Part shown: in pieces, positions 23,717-36,369 of the stretch | Position numbering within the stretch: position 1 is the first letter of the stretch | How the letters are laid out: each line of letters opens with the position of its first letter | Source: Cucurbitaria berberidis CBS 394.84 | Lineage: Eukaryota > Ascomycota > Dothideomycetes > Pleosporales > Cucurbitariaceae | Reading direction: 5' to 3' | DNA: 64,000 nt | Assembly (NCBI RefSeq): GCF_010015615.1 | Contig: NW_024468939.1 | Span: forward strand, 1,185,789 to 1,249,788 | Position numbers and translations under genes: made by a program | The notes under the pieces: generated by a model | Told to the model about the DNA's origin: nothing | Database searches by the model: none | The model's input: the letters and a program-made list of their open reading frames with translations, nothing else

Positions 23717-24307
23717 GTGTCCAGATGCACACTGCTCGATCAAGACCGTCCACTCTGTACTCCACGATCAAGCAACAGAGCGACAATGCCTCCGTCTCAA
23801 CAAGGCCCGCTCTGCTCGTGTCTCCATCCACCTCTCACCATCACCCCTACGCAAAGCACGCACGCAAAACCGTGTGACCAGTCATCATCACATGACCCAA
23901 TACCATCTACATCTACAACCAGCGTTGTCGTCTATATAGTGACAGATACATGTTACCCTACTGTATCCTCCTTCGACTCCAACATTGGTACGACTACCGT
24001 CGACTCGGCGCACAGCACCAAATCTTCGGCCAACGCGCGAGCCAAGAAAATCATATACCAAAACGACGGAGGGGGGTGCACAGTCGATATAGATAAGATT
24101 ATTGAAGAGGTGCGACAGGGGCTGTATACAGGGATTGGGGTCGGTGGCAAGGAGGAGAAAGAAGGATGTTGTTTTGCGAGGAGGTGCGCGGTTGAGGGGA
24201 AACTGGTCGACGAGGATAGTGAGGATGAAGAATCTGGGGAGTCTGGAGTAGGGGAGCTTGATGGAGTAGTGGATCGGGACGGAGATTTGGACGTTGATAT
24301 GGGTTGA
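23717..24307 (+). CDS. Possible hypothetical protein, 196 aa, doubtful
   Basis: The frame is intact, with a Ser/Thr-rich N-terminal half and a more protein-like second half (KIIYQNDGGGCTVDIDKIIEEV, read in two parts as KIIYQNDGGG and CTVDIDKIIEEV). It ends in an acidic tail rich in Asp and Glu. A start at 23786 (MPPSQQ) is equally possible. An antisense frame of nearly the same length (23888..24463) is also open, which lowers confidence. No domain or targeting signal is recognised. Confidence 0.3.
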   Translation: MSRCTLLDQDRPLCTPRSSNRATMPPSQQGPLCSCLHPPLTITPTQSTHAKPCDQSSSHDPIPSTSTTSVVVYIVTDTCYPTVSSFDSNIGTTTVDSAHSTKSSANARAKKIIYQNDGGGCTVDIDKIIEEVRQGLYTGIGVGGKEEKEGCCFARRCAVEGKLVDEDSEDEESGESGVGELDGVVDRDGDLDVDMG

Positions 24308-25187
24308 AGCAATCTCCTGATATCCAGTCCATGTCATAAAGGGAGAATCAAGACTTGGGGAACATGGGAATTTCGCATCTAGGTTGCGTACCTTGGCGAG
24401 GGCGAGAATCGACACTGAGGATACCGTACACAACTTACCCCACCACCCGGGCCAGGAGCGCACACGATCGAGGAACTCGACCAGTATACCGAGTCAGCCC
24501 CGCCGCCAGTCTCCAGCAGAACCAAACATCTCTGGTGTTGTCTAGCCTAGCAACGAGGATGCTGCTCCTCGCCCAATTGGCGAATTATTGTTAGCATGTC
24601 GGCTGATGCGCGGTTCAATATATGATTATCGAAGAGGGCACGCGGAATGAGGTGCAGTGTTTGTGCCAGTATTTATATTCCTCACGCCCTGGTCAGCTCA
24701 TTCAAGCGCCCGATTTATGCGCCTATTATGGCATAACCAGCAATTTATTGTCGTCGAAGTAGGCTACTTGCTAGTACTAGCCATGGACCTGTAAGGATGA
24801 GGAACAAGACAAGAATCACAAAAATAAAAGCTATGATTGAGAGGCATAGAGCAATTCAATTACCTGCAGTCTCTCTACCACTGTGCGACTGTTGGCAACC
24901 TGGGTGCGACGAGCTGAATATGCTTCAAATATAGCTTTCTACCCAAGAAAAATATAAGTAGTTACCTAGGGACAATGCATCCTATCCCATCTGTGGAGAG
25001 CACTTGGAAGTGCATGTTGATATCGATCCGAGTGTAGCCTAGGCTAAGGACCGAACCGTCTCCGCCACAGTCGTTCTTTCCCCACACCATTTGCAACCCA
25101 CGTCATCGACCATCTGAGCAGCCACAACACCTCTATACTCTCCTGCTTTGCTGTCCGCCATGATCATTCCTTCTCCCAACACGCATC
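24308..25187. other. Intergenic, no gene seen
   Basis: This is the upstream flank of the aldolase gene. It is moderately AT-rich near 24600..24990 and has no clear gene. Confidence 0.5.
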
Positions 25188-26283
25188 ATGTCGGCAGGCT
25201 ATTTCCCGAAGCGCGAAAAAGTCGGCCTTGAAGACCTCTTCAAAGGCCTCGTAACAGCCTCCCACATCCTCCACCACAATGGCATTCTCGACGCCTACGG
25301 TCACATCTCCGTCCGCTCGCCAGACAATGCCGCTACCTTTTACATGACATGCAACATGGCGCCAGCGCTTGTTAGCTCGCCAGACCATCTCGTCGAGTAT
25401 CACGTCGAATCGGCCGAGGCGGTCGAGAAGAACAACACGAAGCCCGGGTACATCGAGCGATATATACACAGTGAGATTTACAAGAGGTTCCCGGCCGTGA
25501 ATAGTGTTGTGCATAGCCACGCGAGCGATGTGTTACCGTATTGTGTTAGTGGTGTGCCGTTGAAGAATTGCATTCACATGGTAAGTAGTATCCCATATAC
25601 ATATCGCAAGGGAGACGACGGTCGCTGACTTGGGACTGCAATTTAGGCTGGCTTCTTGGGTACGTTCACCTCTTCAGCTTGACCATGTGCGCAGCGCTGA
25701 CAGATTGCGATCGGCAGGGACTAACGTACCCGTCTGGAGTGCTTCAAGCTCCTGGTCCTCCGGCTCCAAGCACGATTTCCTCGTCCACGACTCCACACTG
25801 GGTGCTTCCCTCGCAGCATCGTATAAACCAGCTACTTCGGCAGGCTTCATCTATTCAAAGGTTCGATCCGCCCTTCCCTCGCAGCTCGGCGGCGCGTCCT
25901 CCGACCCGAAACTCGAGCCCGATCACGCCGTCGTTCTTCTACAAGGACACGGGTTCACCACTGTAGCGCATGGCATCGAGGAAGCCGTATACCAAGCGAT
26001 ATATACCAAGGAAGCTGCAAAAGCACAGACGGCAGCTTTAACGATCCAGAATGCGCATACTGGCTACGCGCTCGAGGGCAAGGTCGACGTCGAGGCAGGA
26101 GGGAAGATCAAATCCGGCAAAGCAAAGACTGATGGCGGTGAGTTGAAATATCTGAGCGACAGAGAGTCGCATGATGCCTGGGAGTCGATGTCGGGAACGC
26201 TTGCGCGGCCATGGGCACTCTGGTGTCGAGAGGTGGAGGTCAACCCACTGTACAAGAACGAATGCCCGGGAGGCGAGGATTGA
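25188..26283 (+). CDS. Class II aldolase/adducin family protein
   Basis: Three exons (25188..25580, 25647..25659, 25718..26283) total 972 nt, or 323 aa. The middle exon is just 13 nt and is needed to complete HMAGFLGTNVPVW. The N-terminal part shows the fold start SHILHHNGILDAYGHISVR. Zinc-ligand-type histidines lie in VVHSHASDVLPY, and a third is likely in QGHGFTTVAHG. Relatives are L-fuculose- or ribulose-phosphate aldolases and eukaryotic proteins of the same fold used in sugar or aromatic metabolism; the substrate here is unknown. No targeting signal is seen. An ATG at 25160 is out of frame, so 25188 was used. Confidence 0.9.
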
Positions 26284-27073
26284 ACCCAAGAAGAGTAGTG
26301 TTATGCTCGATACCACTCAGGTACTGATTATCCCTTTTTTGTTCGTGTCTTGGAACAGTCGCAACCCGACATCAATCACCTTCATTACATGCGTCTCGTT
26401 GTCTTTTCTTGCCTTGTGAGCGTGGTCTCAAATACCATACCCAGCCTTCGACTCTTGTGCCACCCCAATGCATCTCGACACATGACTATCCTCTCTAATA
26501 TTACAAGCGCTTTCAACCCTCCTCTAATTTCATCACTATTTAGGTCAAGCTGTTACCCTACGCAGCCTCGCCAAGGTGTCGAACGTGCTTGGCCCTGTGT
26601 AGTCCGCCACTAATGTTTCATGTACCCCCGGGCTACAGGACGTTCCCCTCGGAAACACGCGAGGCTAGATATTCGACATGTACATTGCGGATTATATAAA
26701 GAAATGTGACGACCGGGTACAGATGAGAGTATCACACCTGTCTTCAGTATACCTTATACTTCGGCAACCCTAGTCGTCATTCAAAACTCAGTTGATCACA
26801 CCATATCGCAATTACATGATGTAGAGATCAAAGCGTGTTCCGTAGGGGAAATGACCTCTGTTTCGGAAGGAATGGCGCCGAATACCCTCATCTGGACTCC
26901 ATGCCGGTGTTTCGATGCGGCCAGAACAACTAGATCGGCGGAAGTATTTGACCCTTTATTCCGAAGTGCTTCTTCGTTCTTAAAGGTATTTCCTTAAAGC
27001 TTGTTCCTACTTGTCGCTCTTTACTGTACTTTCGCTTCATTGGACATTCTTTCTCTCGTTTCAAACTACCACT
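26284..27073. other. Intergenic between aldolase and PL4 genes
   Basis: No gene is seen. A TATA-like ATTATATAAA at 26691..26700 lies about 370 bases before the PL4 start and may or may not serve it. Confidence 0.4.
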
Positions 27074-28844
27074 ATGTTTCTCAAGAGTGCTTTGCTGGCT
27101 ACGGCCGCGTTGAGTAGTTCGGCCCTGGCGGGTAAGTTACACTATAAAAGAGCCAATCCCACTAGTGTCGTGCTGATCTGTCTTTGCAGCCTTTGGTGTA
27201 ACGAAGAATGGTAACAATATTGTCGTCGATGCTGGATCAAGCAGCCCGCTCGTCTTCACAGTCAACGCGAACAGTTGCGACATCACGTCGATCAAGCTGC
27301 GCGGCGAAGAACTACAGTCTCCGGAAAAAGGGTCGCACATTTCGTCCGGTCTCGGAACTGCGACAGTCAAGTACGAAACTATCGGCAGTCAGTCATGTCA
27401 CTTCTTACATTTATACTCGGACTAATCAAGGTTTGTAGGCCAATATATCAAAGTCACTTGCACAACAAGCACCTTGACGCATTACCTCGTCGCAAAGTCT
27501 GGCGAATCGACAATTTATATGGCCACCCACACCACGGCTGAGCCTACCATTGGAGAACTCCGTTTCATCGCTCGTCTCAAGAGCGCGTCACTGCCCTTGG
27601 AGTTTCCCTTCGGTGCTGTTTCGACCACCGCCGGATCTAGTTCGACGGTTGAGGGCTCCGACGTCTTCGTTGTGAATAGCCAGACCCGATCCAAGTTCTA
27701 TTCCAGCGAGCGCTTCATTGATGACACACGGGTGAGTCTTTCAGTCCTCGAGAATGGAAGCAAGTACATGTTTACTGACAAAGAATAGCACTGTGTGAAG
27801 CGTGATGGTACCGACGCAATCCACGCTTGCTTCCTCCTGAACAGCTACTCCTACGAAGGCTCGTCCGGCGGCCCCTTCTTCCGCGACATCAACACGAACA
27901 ACAATGGCCCCTCCACCTCGCTCACCTTCTACATGAACAGTGGCCATGTGCAAACGGAGAAATTCCGCATGGGTCTCCACGGCCCCTATGCTTTGGCTTT
28001 CACCAGATCCGGTGTTCCCGAAGGCGGCTCAAGGTTGGACACGACCTTCTTCAAGGACCTTGGAATAACCGGATACGTTGCGCCCTCGGGTCGTGGGACA
28101 GTCTCGGGAACAGCGTCGGGTGTTGGGTCCAGCTTTCAAAAGGTTCTGCATTGGTATAACGATGCTGCCCAGTACTTCGCGTATGCCGACAGCGCAGGCA
28201 AGTTCACCTCTCCCGCGATGAAGCCTGGAACCTATACCCAGGTCCTCTACCAGGGCGAGTTCAAAGTCAAGGCTGCGAGCGTGAGTGTCAGTGCTGGGAA
28301 GACCACCACGGCAAACATCGCCGCTGACACGGAGACCAAAACCTCCATTTGGAGGATCGGTGAGTGGGACGGCCAACCCAAGGGCTTCCGAAATGCGGAC
28401 AAGCAGCTCCGCATGCATCCGTCGGACTCGCGAATGGCATCATGGGGCCCGTTGACATACACCGTCGGTTCAAGCAGCCTCGACAGTGTCCCTATGGCCC
28501 TTGTCAAAGACAACAACCCCTTGACTATCAAGTTCTCCAACACCTATACCGCAGCTGCAACTCTTCGTGTCGGCACTACCCTCTCGTTCGCTGGCTGCCG
28601 TCCCGCAGTCGTAGTAAACAGCTTCAACGCAGCCGCACCTGCTACACCAACCAAGATTGACTCCCGTGGCTTCACGCGAGGTGCCTACCGTGGCTTCGGT
28701 GAGGTGTACAACTATGCGATCCCCGCTGGCACCCTTGTCAGTGGATCAAACACCATTACCATCAGCTGCTTGAGTGGAGCCGCAGGTGGCGGTGGTTTCC
28801 TTTCGCCCAATGTTATCCTGGACGCCATAGAGCTTTTCAGATAG
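27074..28844 (+). CDS. Rhamnogalacturonate lyase, polysaccharide lyase family 4
   Basis: Four exons (27074..27131, 27190..27387, 27439..27731, 27789..28844) sum to 1605 nt, or 534 aa, about the length of Aspergillus RglA-type enzymes. A signal peptide (MFLKSALLATAALSSSALA) precedes mature AFGVTKNG. The catalytic beta-sandwich domain includes TIYMATHTTAEPTIGELRF and SSGGPFFRDINTN. A fibronectin-III-like middle domain (around FTSPAMKPGTYTQVLYQGEF) and a C-terminal carbohydrate-binding-like domain (IWRIGEWDGQPKGFRN to LDAIELFR) follow. Such enzymes cut the rhamnogalacturonan I backbone of pectin by beta-elimination outside the cell. All three introns are GT-AG and 51-58 nt. The gene is intact. 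Confidence 0.92.
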
Positions 28845-31800
28845 AAGTTATTGGTCGCATCGGGATCGGACGCATGAGTCTGAGTCAGAGGAGGAATGTT
28901 TTCTTTTCGACAGAAGAATTGGAGTACGCTGATGCGTTTGTCGCTCCTATAGCTGTCTTTTTCTTAGCTTGTACTCATCCTTCTTCTTTATCTTCGCTTG
29001 TACATAGTTTCGAGTCGACCTCGTACATACATAGTAATTTAAGTCAATCATTTGACATGTCGTTTTGTACTGGCTGAGATCTCGTTGATGCTTTTTGGGT
29101 TTGATTACCCGCGTTTGGCGTCAAGCAGCGGTCAGACTCTGTTCTGGGTCTGTCACGAAGGACTCGGAAGGAGCAAGGGCGTTGATCGGTCAAGACACTA
29201 CCAAACGGAATCCTAAACGACTGGCAAAGTGGAAATTCATCCGGCTTGTCTCATACACCGCCGGCAGATGCCGTTGCTTGATATCAAATTCACTGCTCCC
29301 CATGCTGATGACGCTTTTCCAATCATAGAAGCTGGCTGGCTCTTCTTGTTATCTTCTGGTCGCCAACATGACTCGTCAGCCGAAGCCTGCACTTGGGACC
29401 GTTACTCTAATGTCACCATTGGAGTATCGTTGGAAACCCCCAAGGATAACATACCAGCAGACGTTTCTTCCTCCCTTCTTGAATCAGCCGCGATTAACGA
29501 TACGAAGACCGCATGACTCAAATCGAATCCGCGTCTTGCCTGAAGCGTGCTTGAACATGAGTAAGAGGACCTTGCAACTATTGCAACTATGAACCGGGGC
29601 AACGCGAAGGAGGGTCTCGCCCCTGGCATTCTGTGGGCGATGCATGCAACGCCCATGCGACGAATATAGAAGCAGTCAGTACCAAAGCGTGGCCCAGAGT
29701 GACGGCACCCAGTGGGATCTACTCCATTTCGCGCTTGGCCCAGTTGCGCAAGTCGCACTGTGGGGCGTACCGCCCGAGTTTTGGGGTCCTCCAACAAGTG
29801 GCACCATTATTGAAGACGACGACCATATGAAGACATGGGAAGTTCGAAACCATGGACTCATGTGCTCTTCGGTGTTTGTGTCGATCGCAGGTTGATCGCC
29901 GATGACATGAACCCGACTGTAGGTCGACTAATTCTCCGAACGGCAATATGATAAGAATCGAACCACTCTTGCTGTAAGCGAGGTGAAAGGGTACATTGCT
30001 AATGTGATGATTTGAAAATCGACATGTTTCGAACCTCGTCGTCCAGTAAGATGGAAGTAAGGGAGGGTTAGATTCGGAGAGACCTTCGCAATTGAGGACT
30101 GCGTGGTGCTGAACAACGCTCTCTGCTCTACGAATGGTGTCGTGAATGCCTATTGGGTGTCGTAGTCACCCTCATATCGATATATCAACATCGAAGAACG
30201 CAACATCGGAAAGGAAGCGCATGAGCCCTGGACCTCGTGAGTCAAGCGAGACGTTGAGTGAACCATTTTCGGGAGGCTGCAGAAGGGAAACATGGGGTCA
30301 AGGGGCCAACAACGTGGCAATTTTAACGAAGTACCTTGTACCGAAACAGTCAGTAGAGAGTTACGGTGGAGATCGACAAAGCCAAAAGACCTTGTGTTGC
30401 CAATGCAAGCTCTGGCCTTCTAGCATCGTCCCACTTTTGCAGCTCGAGAAACGTTCCATGTTGATCTCTGCTATATAGGGTCGCTGCTCATCGCCCACTG
30501 CACTGTGCCACCTCATCCAAGCGAACAGAATTCGGGTGGACCGGCAAGAAATATGAGGTTGGGGAGTCGATCACAGCGTTGAGTGCACGAGATTATCTTT
30601 GTACTCAGAGGATAAAACAGTCGTCTTCAGGACTACTTCTTGTTGTCAGGCGAACTTCAAAGGCTTGGGAATGAAGTTGATGCTACTGAGGTCAAGAATC
30701 TACCGGGGTGCGATTGCGCGGACGTACCATATTGCACTCATATCGGGTCTAAGAATGCAGGTCACAAGCTCTGATGTGGATGTAGGTGGTCAAGTGGCGA
30801 TCATTTAGCTGGCAACCATATAGTAAAAGCGGCTGGGAATCCTCTACTATTGACCAATCGTGTACAGGTCTACCGTCACAGGTCTTGTAGAGGCTATCAT
30901 CGTCACAGGGAAAGCGATATGACTGGACGTGTGGGAAATGGGAAGCTCGTTTTAGCATGCCACGATCGTGTCGTGCTCGGGCTACGGCTGAGCAGCTGAA
31001 CCACGAGACTCTGCAACCAAGCCTTTTATGGAGAGGGCCGATTCTGTCATATGCACGACATATGGGCATGGTGGGTGCCAAAACGCAACTCTTGCTTTTG
31101 AGGCATGATGGGCTTGAAGAGGCTCGCTAGGCTGCGGGCCGGGTAGCATGTTAAAGTGTGGGAACAGGTGTTTGGGCGGACCGTGAGGCTGCAAGTGACG
31201 TGGCCGACTGCCTCGCTTGCGGGCTTCACCGATCAGAGTCGTGGCTGTGTACGTATTGAAGAAGGCGTCAATAGGAAGCCGTCCCGAGACGCGTCGGACA
31301 TAGTATTTAGGATGGCCCGGGCCGGACATGTCGTGGTGTGGGTCCCGGTGTCTTGACAGAATAACGCCAACGTCAACATTCCAGCATCCACTCGCGTTCG
31401 ATGCACGGCAACTTCTGATCGAAGAGACGCTTCAGATGTCTCCCGCTCTCAGGTGATATGCCGAGTGGAAAGCAAGGAAGAGGAGAGGGGCAAAGGCCTG
31501 TCAGACTTGGCCCACAAAACCCCAGTCCCGCCGACGTTACGGGGCCGTCGTATCGCCAGTCCTCGCGCCCGTCCTAGCCTGCATGCATTCACTGCCGGTG
31601 GGAGATGAAGCCGCTTCCGCGCAAACGCCCTCTTTCGCTCTGCTGCTTGCTTCGCCGCTGGCTCTCATGCTGTCTTACTTGTCGCCGCTGTTCGCCGCTG
31701 TCCGCTGCCATCCCAGCAAAGAGGTGAGATACCCTCATAAACTACTCGACCATACACCCGTGTGGTCCTCCACCGGGCCAAGCCACCGACTGCTAGTTCC

Positions 31801-32370
31801 GTGCTTCTTTCCGCTCAGCATTGCCGATCATATCCTTTGACTTCTTTCGTGGCACTTCCCCTGCGTGTTGGATTTACGTGGCCGTTCCGTCAACCCTTTG
31901 CTGAGCCTCTCATTGCTGTACCTCTGACTAGCATGACCCCATATGCATCGGCATGCGTGTGAGATTCCTGCGGGCATGGTTTGCTACCCGCCAAGTAGAC
32001 CCTTTACCCAAGTAGATTTCCCAGGAGAGCGATTTCTTTTCAGGCGCATTCCCCTGTCACGCCTATCATTAGTTCCTCTGCCGAGTCTGATTGGCTCTTT
32101 GTCATGCATTTTCGTCTGATCAACCGGCCAGCGAAATGCATTTATACCGCCTCTGTGCGATGCCATGCGACGCCTTACCCCCCACCCAGTTGCATACCGA
32201 ACGGTGCCACCGAGACGGTGGGTTTATAGTTCTCCGATATTGGCCTTGGTCAGTTGTCTCAGCCCCTACACTGAGCCTTCGCTCTTGGGCAACCTTACTT
32301 CTTATTCCTGACCTTACGCTACAGCATTTGACATTTTTTTTTTCAAGACATACCCCTCTTTTGTAAACAC
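28845..32370. other. Gene-poor region, no confident gene
   Basis: Only frames under 135 codons occur, on both strands and overlapping. Short plus-strand stretches near 30072..30160 and 30168..30230 read like fragments of coding sequence but are broken by stops and cannot be joined into a gene. Poly-T lies at 32334..32342. Confidence 0.4.
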
Positions 32371-32924
32371 ATGATGTCCTGGACTTTCCAACTACAGAAT
32401 ATCAATCGGTCATTCGAGCGGATCGCAGCTTGGTAGTAAGAGTCATGAGCTCATGTCCAGGACTGAACATATTGCTAACTTACTATAGTACCGAGTTCAT
32501 GCACCGGACTGAGCTATGTTTCCGAGCTCTACATGAGCGCATTTTGTATCTAGAAGATCGGCAAGCCTGGCAAGGTCCTACCGATGAACAAGTGGAACGC
32601 GTGCTGCGCAAGATACTGGCCGAGAAGTTCTCGGACGCAGGCATGCAGCAAGCCGAGAATCCAAACACTATGAAAGATAGTGACTACTTCGTCGAAAATC
32701 CAAAAGACCTAGCAATTGTGAGACCGATTGCGATCGACCCCGCCTCCTTACTCGTGGAACCAGAATCTATGCCTTCGAAGGCATATGCAGAGACTTTCCA
32801 GATGTTGGAGAGCCATCTAGCTCGCTTCCCCCATATTCAATCGAGCCAGTCCGCACAAGACAATGTCAAGGGCATCAAGATGAACATCGACGTGAAGATA
32901 CCCAAGTGTCCAAACGCTGTCTAG
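32371..32924 (+). CDS. Hypothetical protein, 165 aa, two exons
   Basis: Exon 1 (32371..32432) and exon 2 (32489..32924) flank a 56-nt intron (GTAGTA...CTATAG) with a textbook GCTAAC branch site. The joined frame is 498 nt. The protein starts MMSWTFQLQNINRSFERIAA and has a charged helical middle (RALHERILYLEDRQAW). A Pro/Glu-containing second half ends DVKIPKCPNAV. There is no signal peptide or membrane span. I do not recognise a family. The matched phase of the splice sites and the absence of long competing frames make it a credible gene in an otherwise empty 7.5-kb stretch. Confidence 0.6.
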
Positions 32925-35900
32925 GGAGTGAGTCGAAGGCCCGTCATGAGCCTAATATTCTACCCACCGCGGCTGTTTACAGCCTACGAAGCCTACGAGT
33001 CCTCTCACACAATTCAATTCTTTCTCCCAACATGGGCTCCAGCTCCATGGCATCGCATTAGCCAGGATGTGAGTCAACGCCGAACCTGCCACACCCCCAG
33101 GGACAACCCCTTCCACGCCGTTCACCCATTCCACGAATAAGGTGGTTGATCACCAAAGAAGGAGGGAAGCCGTAAACTTTATTCCGCCCTCGATCATCTC
33201 GCCTGTTATATTTTCACTATATCATGTCGCAAATAGGTTTACACTTCGACCTATGATGGTACTCCAAGATACCAAAAATGCAGGACTGTCACTTCTAGCT
33301 GTCCATCTCTCTCTTACGGGCGTACTTCTCGAGCTGTACTCACCAACTATGTAACTATATCATACTTTCGAATCTAGATTGTATTTAATAGGTGGAAGCA
33401 CCCCTACGCTTTTCGTCGCGCAGATTTCCAACTTTCTATTAGAATTCACACATATACTACATTTGTTGGGTATCGAAATACAATTGACGCAGCTGCCCGT
33501 TTGTTTCGAAACATGGGTACTCGTATGCTTGATTCTCGCCGACAGGTCTCCACATCCATGTACTCGGGACGCATACTGTGCAAGCGCGTCAAAGGAGAGC
33601 ATGGTTTCATGTTTGTATTGATTCTACCGGTTGAGTTGATACGAATCATGCCCCCGCCACGATAACTTAGGTAAGGATTGCAGGGTGGAGCTCCTTGGAT
33701 AACGCCCATTCGGCAGCGGCAATTTGACGCACGAGAAATACCGCTTTGATCAGGAGTCTCTGTGTATCTGATCTTTAACTAACGACCATGAGCCACACCA
33801 CTTCATCTAATGTCTTCATTTCTTGCGGACATGTAAGCTTCATATCTCAACAAGTTAAGGGCACCCCACTTCCACGAACAAAGGGAACGCACAGGAGGCC
33901 TACCAATACCATGTCTTTGGTACAAGCCATTTTGGTTCCGAGGTTGACCTGTGGTAAATGATTCAGAGCCAACTCTTCCTGTAGCTGCAAGTAGCGAGGG
34001 TGGGGTGCCTGATTCAGGTCCTAGGTCACGCATTACGCCTTTGACTGCCACCGATTCCCTCGAAAAATTTAGTCCCGGCCTATCCTCTATTGATTTTCGA
34101 GCTCACACCATCTGTAAAGAGAATCCGACTGTACGTATGAATGCTAGCACAGGGCGGAGCAGGCTACTCTATACTTGATTTGCCAACGGTAGGACATCTT
34201 GTATACCTTGCAACTGAGTACAAAATTTTGCAGGGCTCCAATACCCTACGAGTTTACGATGCCATCTTACTTAAATTGGGCTGCCAAAATGGGTCATATT
34301 TGCGAAGGTCATGCTTGGCGTTCCAGTTTACATCGCGATCCCAGTGCATTTTCCCGACCAGAAAGATTACACGACATTACTGCTCCTTGCTACCGGCCTC
34401 TCCCTTTCCTCGGACTTCTTTCTACGGACTCTAGGCAACAAGTGGCAATCTTTTCGGATGAAAACTGCAATGATATGTGACATTGCCACCGAACGACTTC
34501 AACACCCGCCATGAAGAAAGGTATGTCACTCGCATGATCTATTCAGAGTATACGATCAGCACTGCCGAAACACATAATTTTCGGTGGCTGCATTGGCCTT
34601 GAATGCTCTTCAGATCAACTACTTCTCGACCAGGCTCATTTAGGCGGGGGAGAAAGCCCTCAACGAATAAATGTGCCAGATGTTTGTGTAATCATACGTA
34701 CCTCGGGAGATTTCATACGGCATGCTCTTTCCCCCCAATCCTTCACGAGTAGCCGCATGTAGTGAAACGTCAACCGCTTCACTTTTTAACTTGTTAATGG
34801 CCACTCATAACACTAGTAGCACAAAAGTGGCCCCTAAATCTGAGAAGTCATATCACCCTAGCCTCTAGTCGCCTGTCGGCATTTCCCCTGTTGTTATCTT
34901 CTACATGGGCAGTAATACAGTCTTTCCAAGGAGACCATTGACAAAAAATGAAAAGTCACTGAACTAATTCGACCCGTACGAATCCACGAAGAATTTATCC
35001 GCACAGATTGAACTATCCCAGTCTTACCACTTCTGTACGTGCCAGCACACCAACCGATACCTAGAGCCGACTGTCGTGAAACGACGGGAAGCTGTCGGCT
35101 AGCCGCCCACTGCAGCCTGTCTTTGGTATTCGTAGGTCTAGACTCGCCACTCTATTTGGGCTGGAGAGCAACGGCAACATGAACATGATCTGCGCGGAGC
35201 GCGGCCCGCCTAGATGGTATGCGGGGAGGTAACGCAATCAGCGCCGATGCGGCACGGCCATGCTGACGGTATGGGACCAATGTTTCCGCTATAAGCCCCA
35301 ATCTCATCTCCCCAAACTACGGCATAAGTTTCAGGAAGCCCGTTCATCTTCGGGTAGACTATCCTACTGGTCACCTTTCCGCTGGGACATAATGTCAGCA
35401 TTGTGACTGTTGTGTATAGTACGGATGCAGATGTCTGCGCCCGCGCCGCACGCATGCATGCACCACGGGTAATAACACTAATCGTACAAGATTCGCACTG
35501 GTATTGCTAACGTCGTACCAGTCAGCACTAGATATGGGCCAATCGGGAAGCTGCATGATCAAATAGGAAAAATTATCCACTTCACTCTGAGAACGGACTC
35601 TTGATGTGAAATTCCAAATTCGCGCCTTCGGTAAAATGAGTTTATCGAGTCTTCCCACACAACTCGCGGAATGGAGCGTATCAGTATCGGTCATCTCCAC
35701 GCATATAACAGCAATCTTGGTTTATGTGCTACACTTACAGGGATAAGCGCTTGCTAGCATTGTAAAACAGAGAGCAGAATGACTATTCTGTAACGACATA
35801 TGTGTGCGGCGCAGAAAGTATAGATCTACGCCCGCTCAACAGAGCACCACCCTTATATCAAACTACTAGGATATCAGATTTGGTCTTACGTAGTACCCTC

Positions 35901-36369
35901 ATCTCGATGCTGACGCATCGTCTTGTCTTATAGTTACTTTGGTCATACCGCGATGCAGATGTGATTTGTTAGTATAGCGAAAGTGCCGCTGACTGTATAC
36001 GAACTGTGCCAGGTGACAAGAACAAGGTGTACATATTAAGATCTTTTCCGTGTAGGACTGAGATACAGGGCTTAGCGCAACAAGGTGGGAGGTTCGGTTT
36101 CTAAATAAAGCCTATCTGCTTACTTTATTTTAGCTAGTGACAAAGGACCGGAGTAGTGGACTGAAAAGTGCTAGTTGGGAAGGCGAACAAACGAAAGCCG
36201 AGCTACAATACATTACTCAGATTCTATTGTGCCCGCTTATGCTTCTATTTTACATATATCTTACAACTATGATACATAGTACGCCGATCAAGCAGTCTAC
36301 AATGCGACTACAAATGCAAGGAAATATTTACGTGTCTCGTATCACCTATACCCATAAGCATCACCCAAT
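32925..36369. other. Gene-poor region, no confident gene
   Basis: Small overlapping frames are present (for example 33379..33621 plus and 33446..33709 minus), but none has domains or coherent splicing. Composition is more AT-rich than in the flanking genes. No terminal repeats or transposase-like sequence were noticed. Confidence 0.4.

Noticed and set aside
28845..36369. Possible transposon or RIP-mutated island
   Set aside because: No terminal repeats, transposase or reverse-transcriptase motifs, and no extreme AT content were seen by eye.
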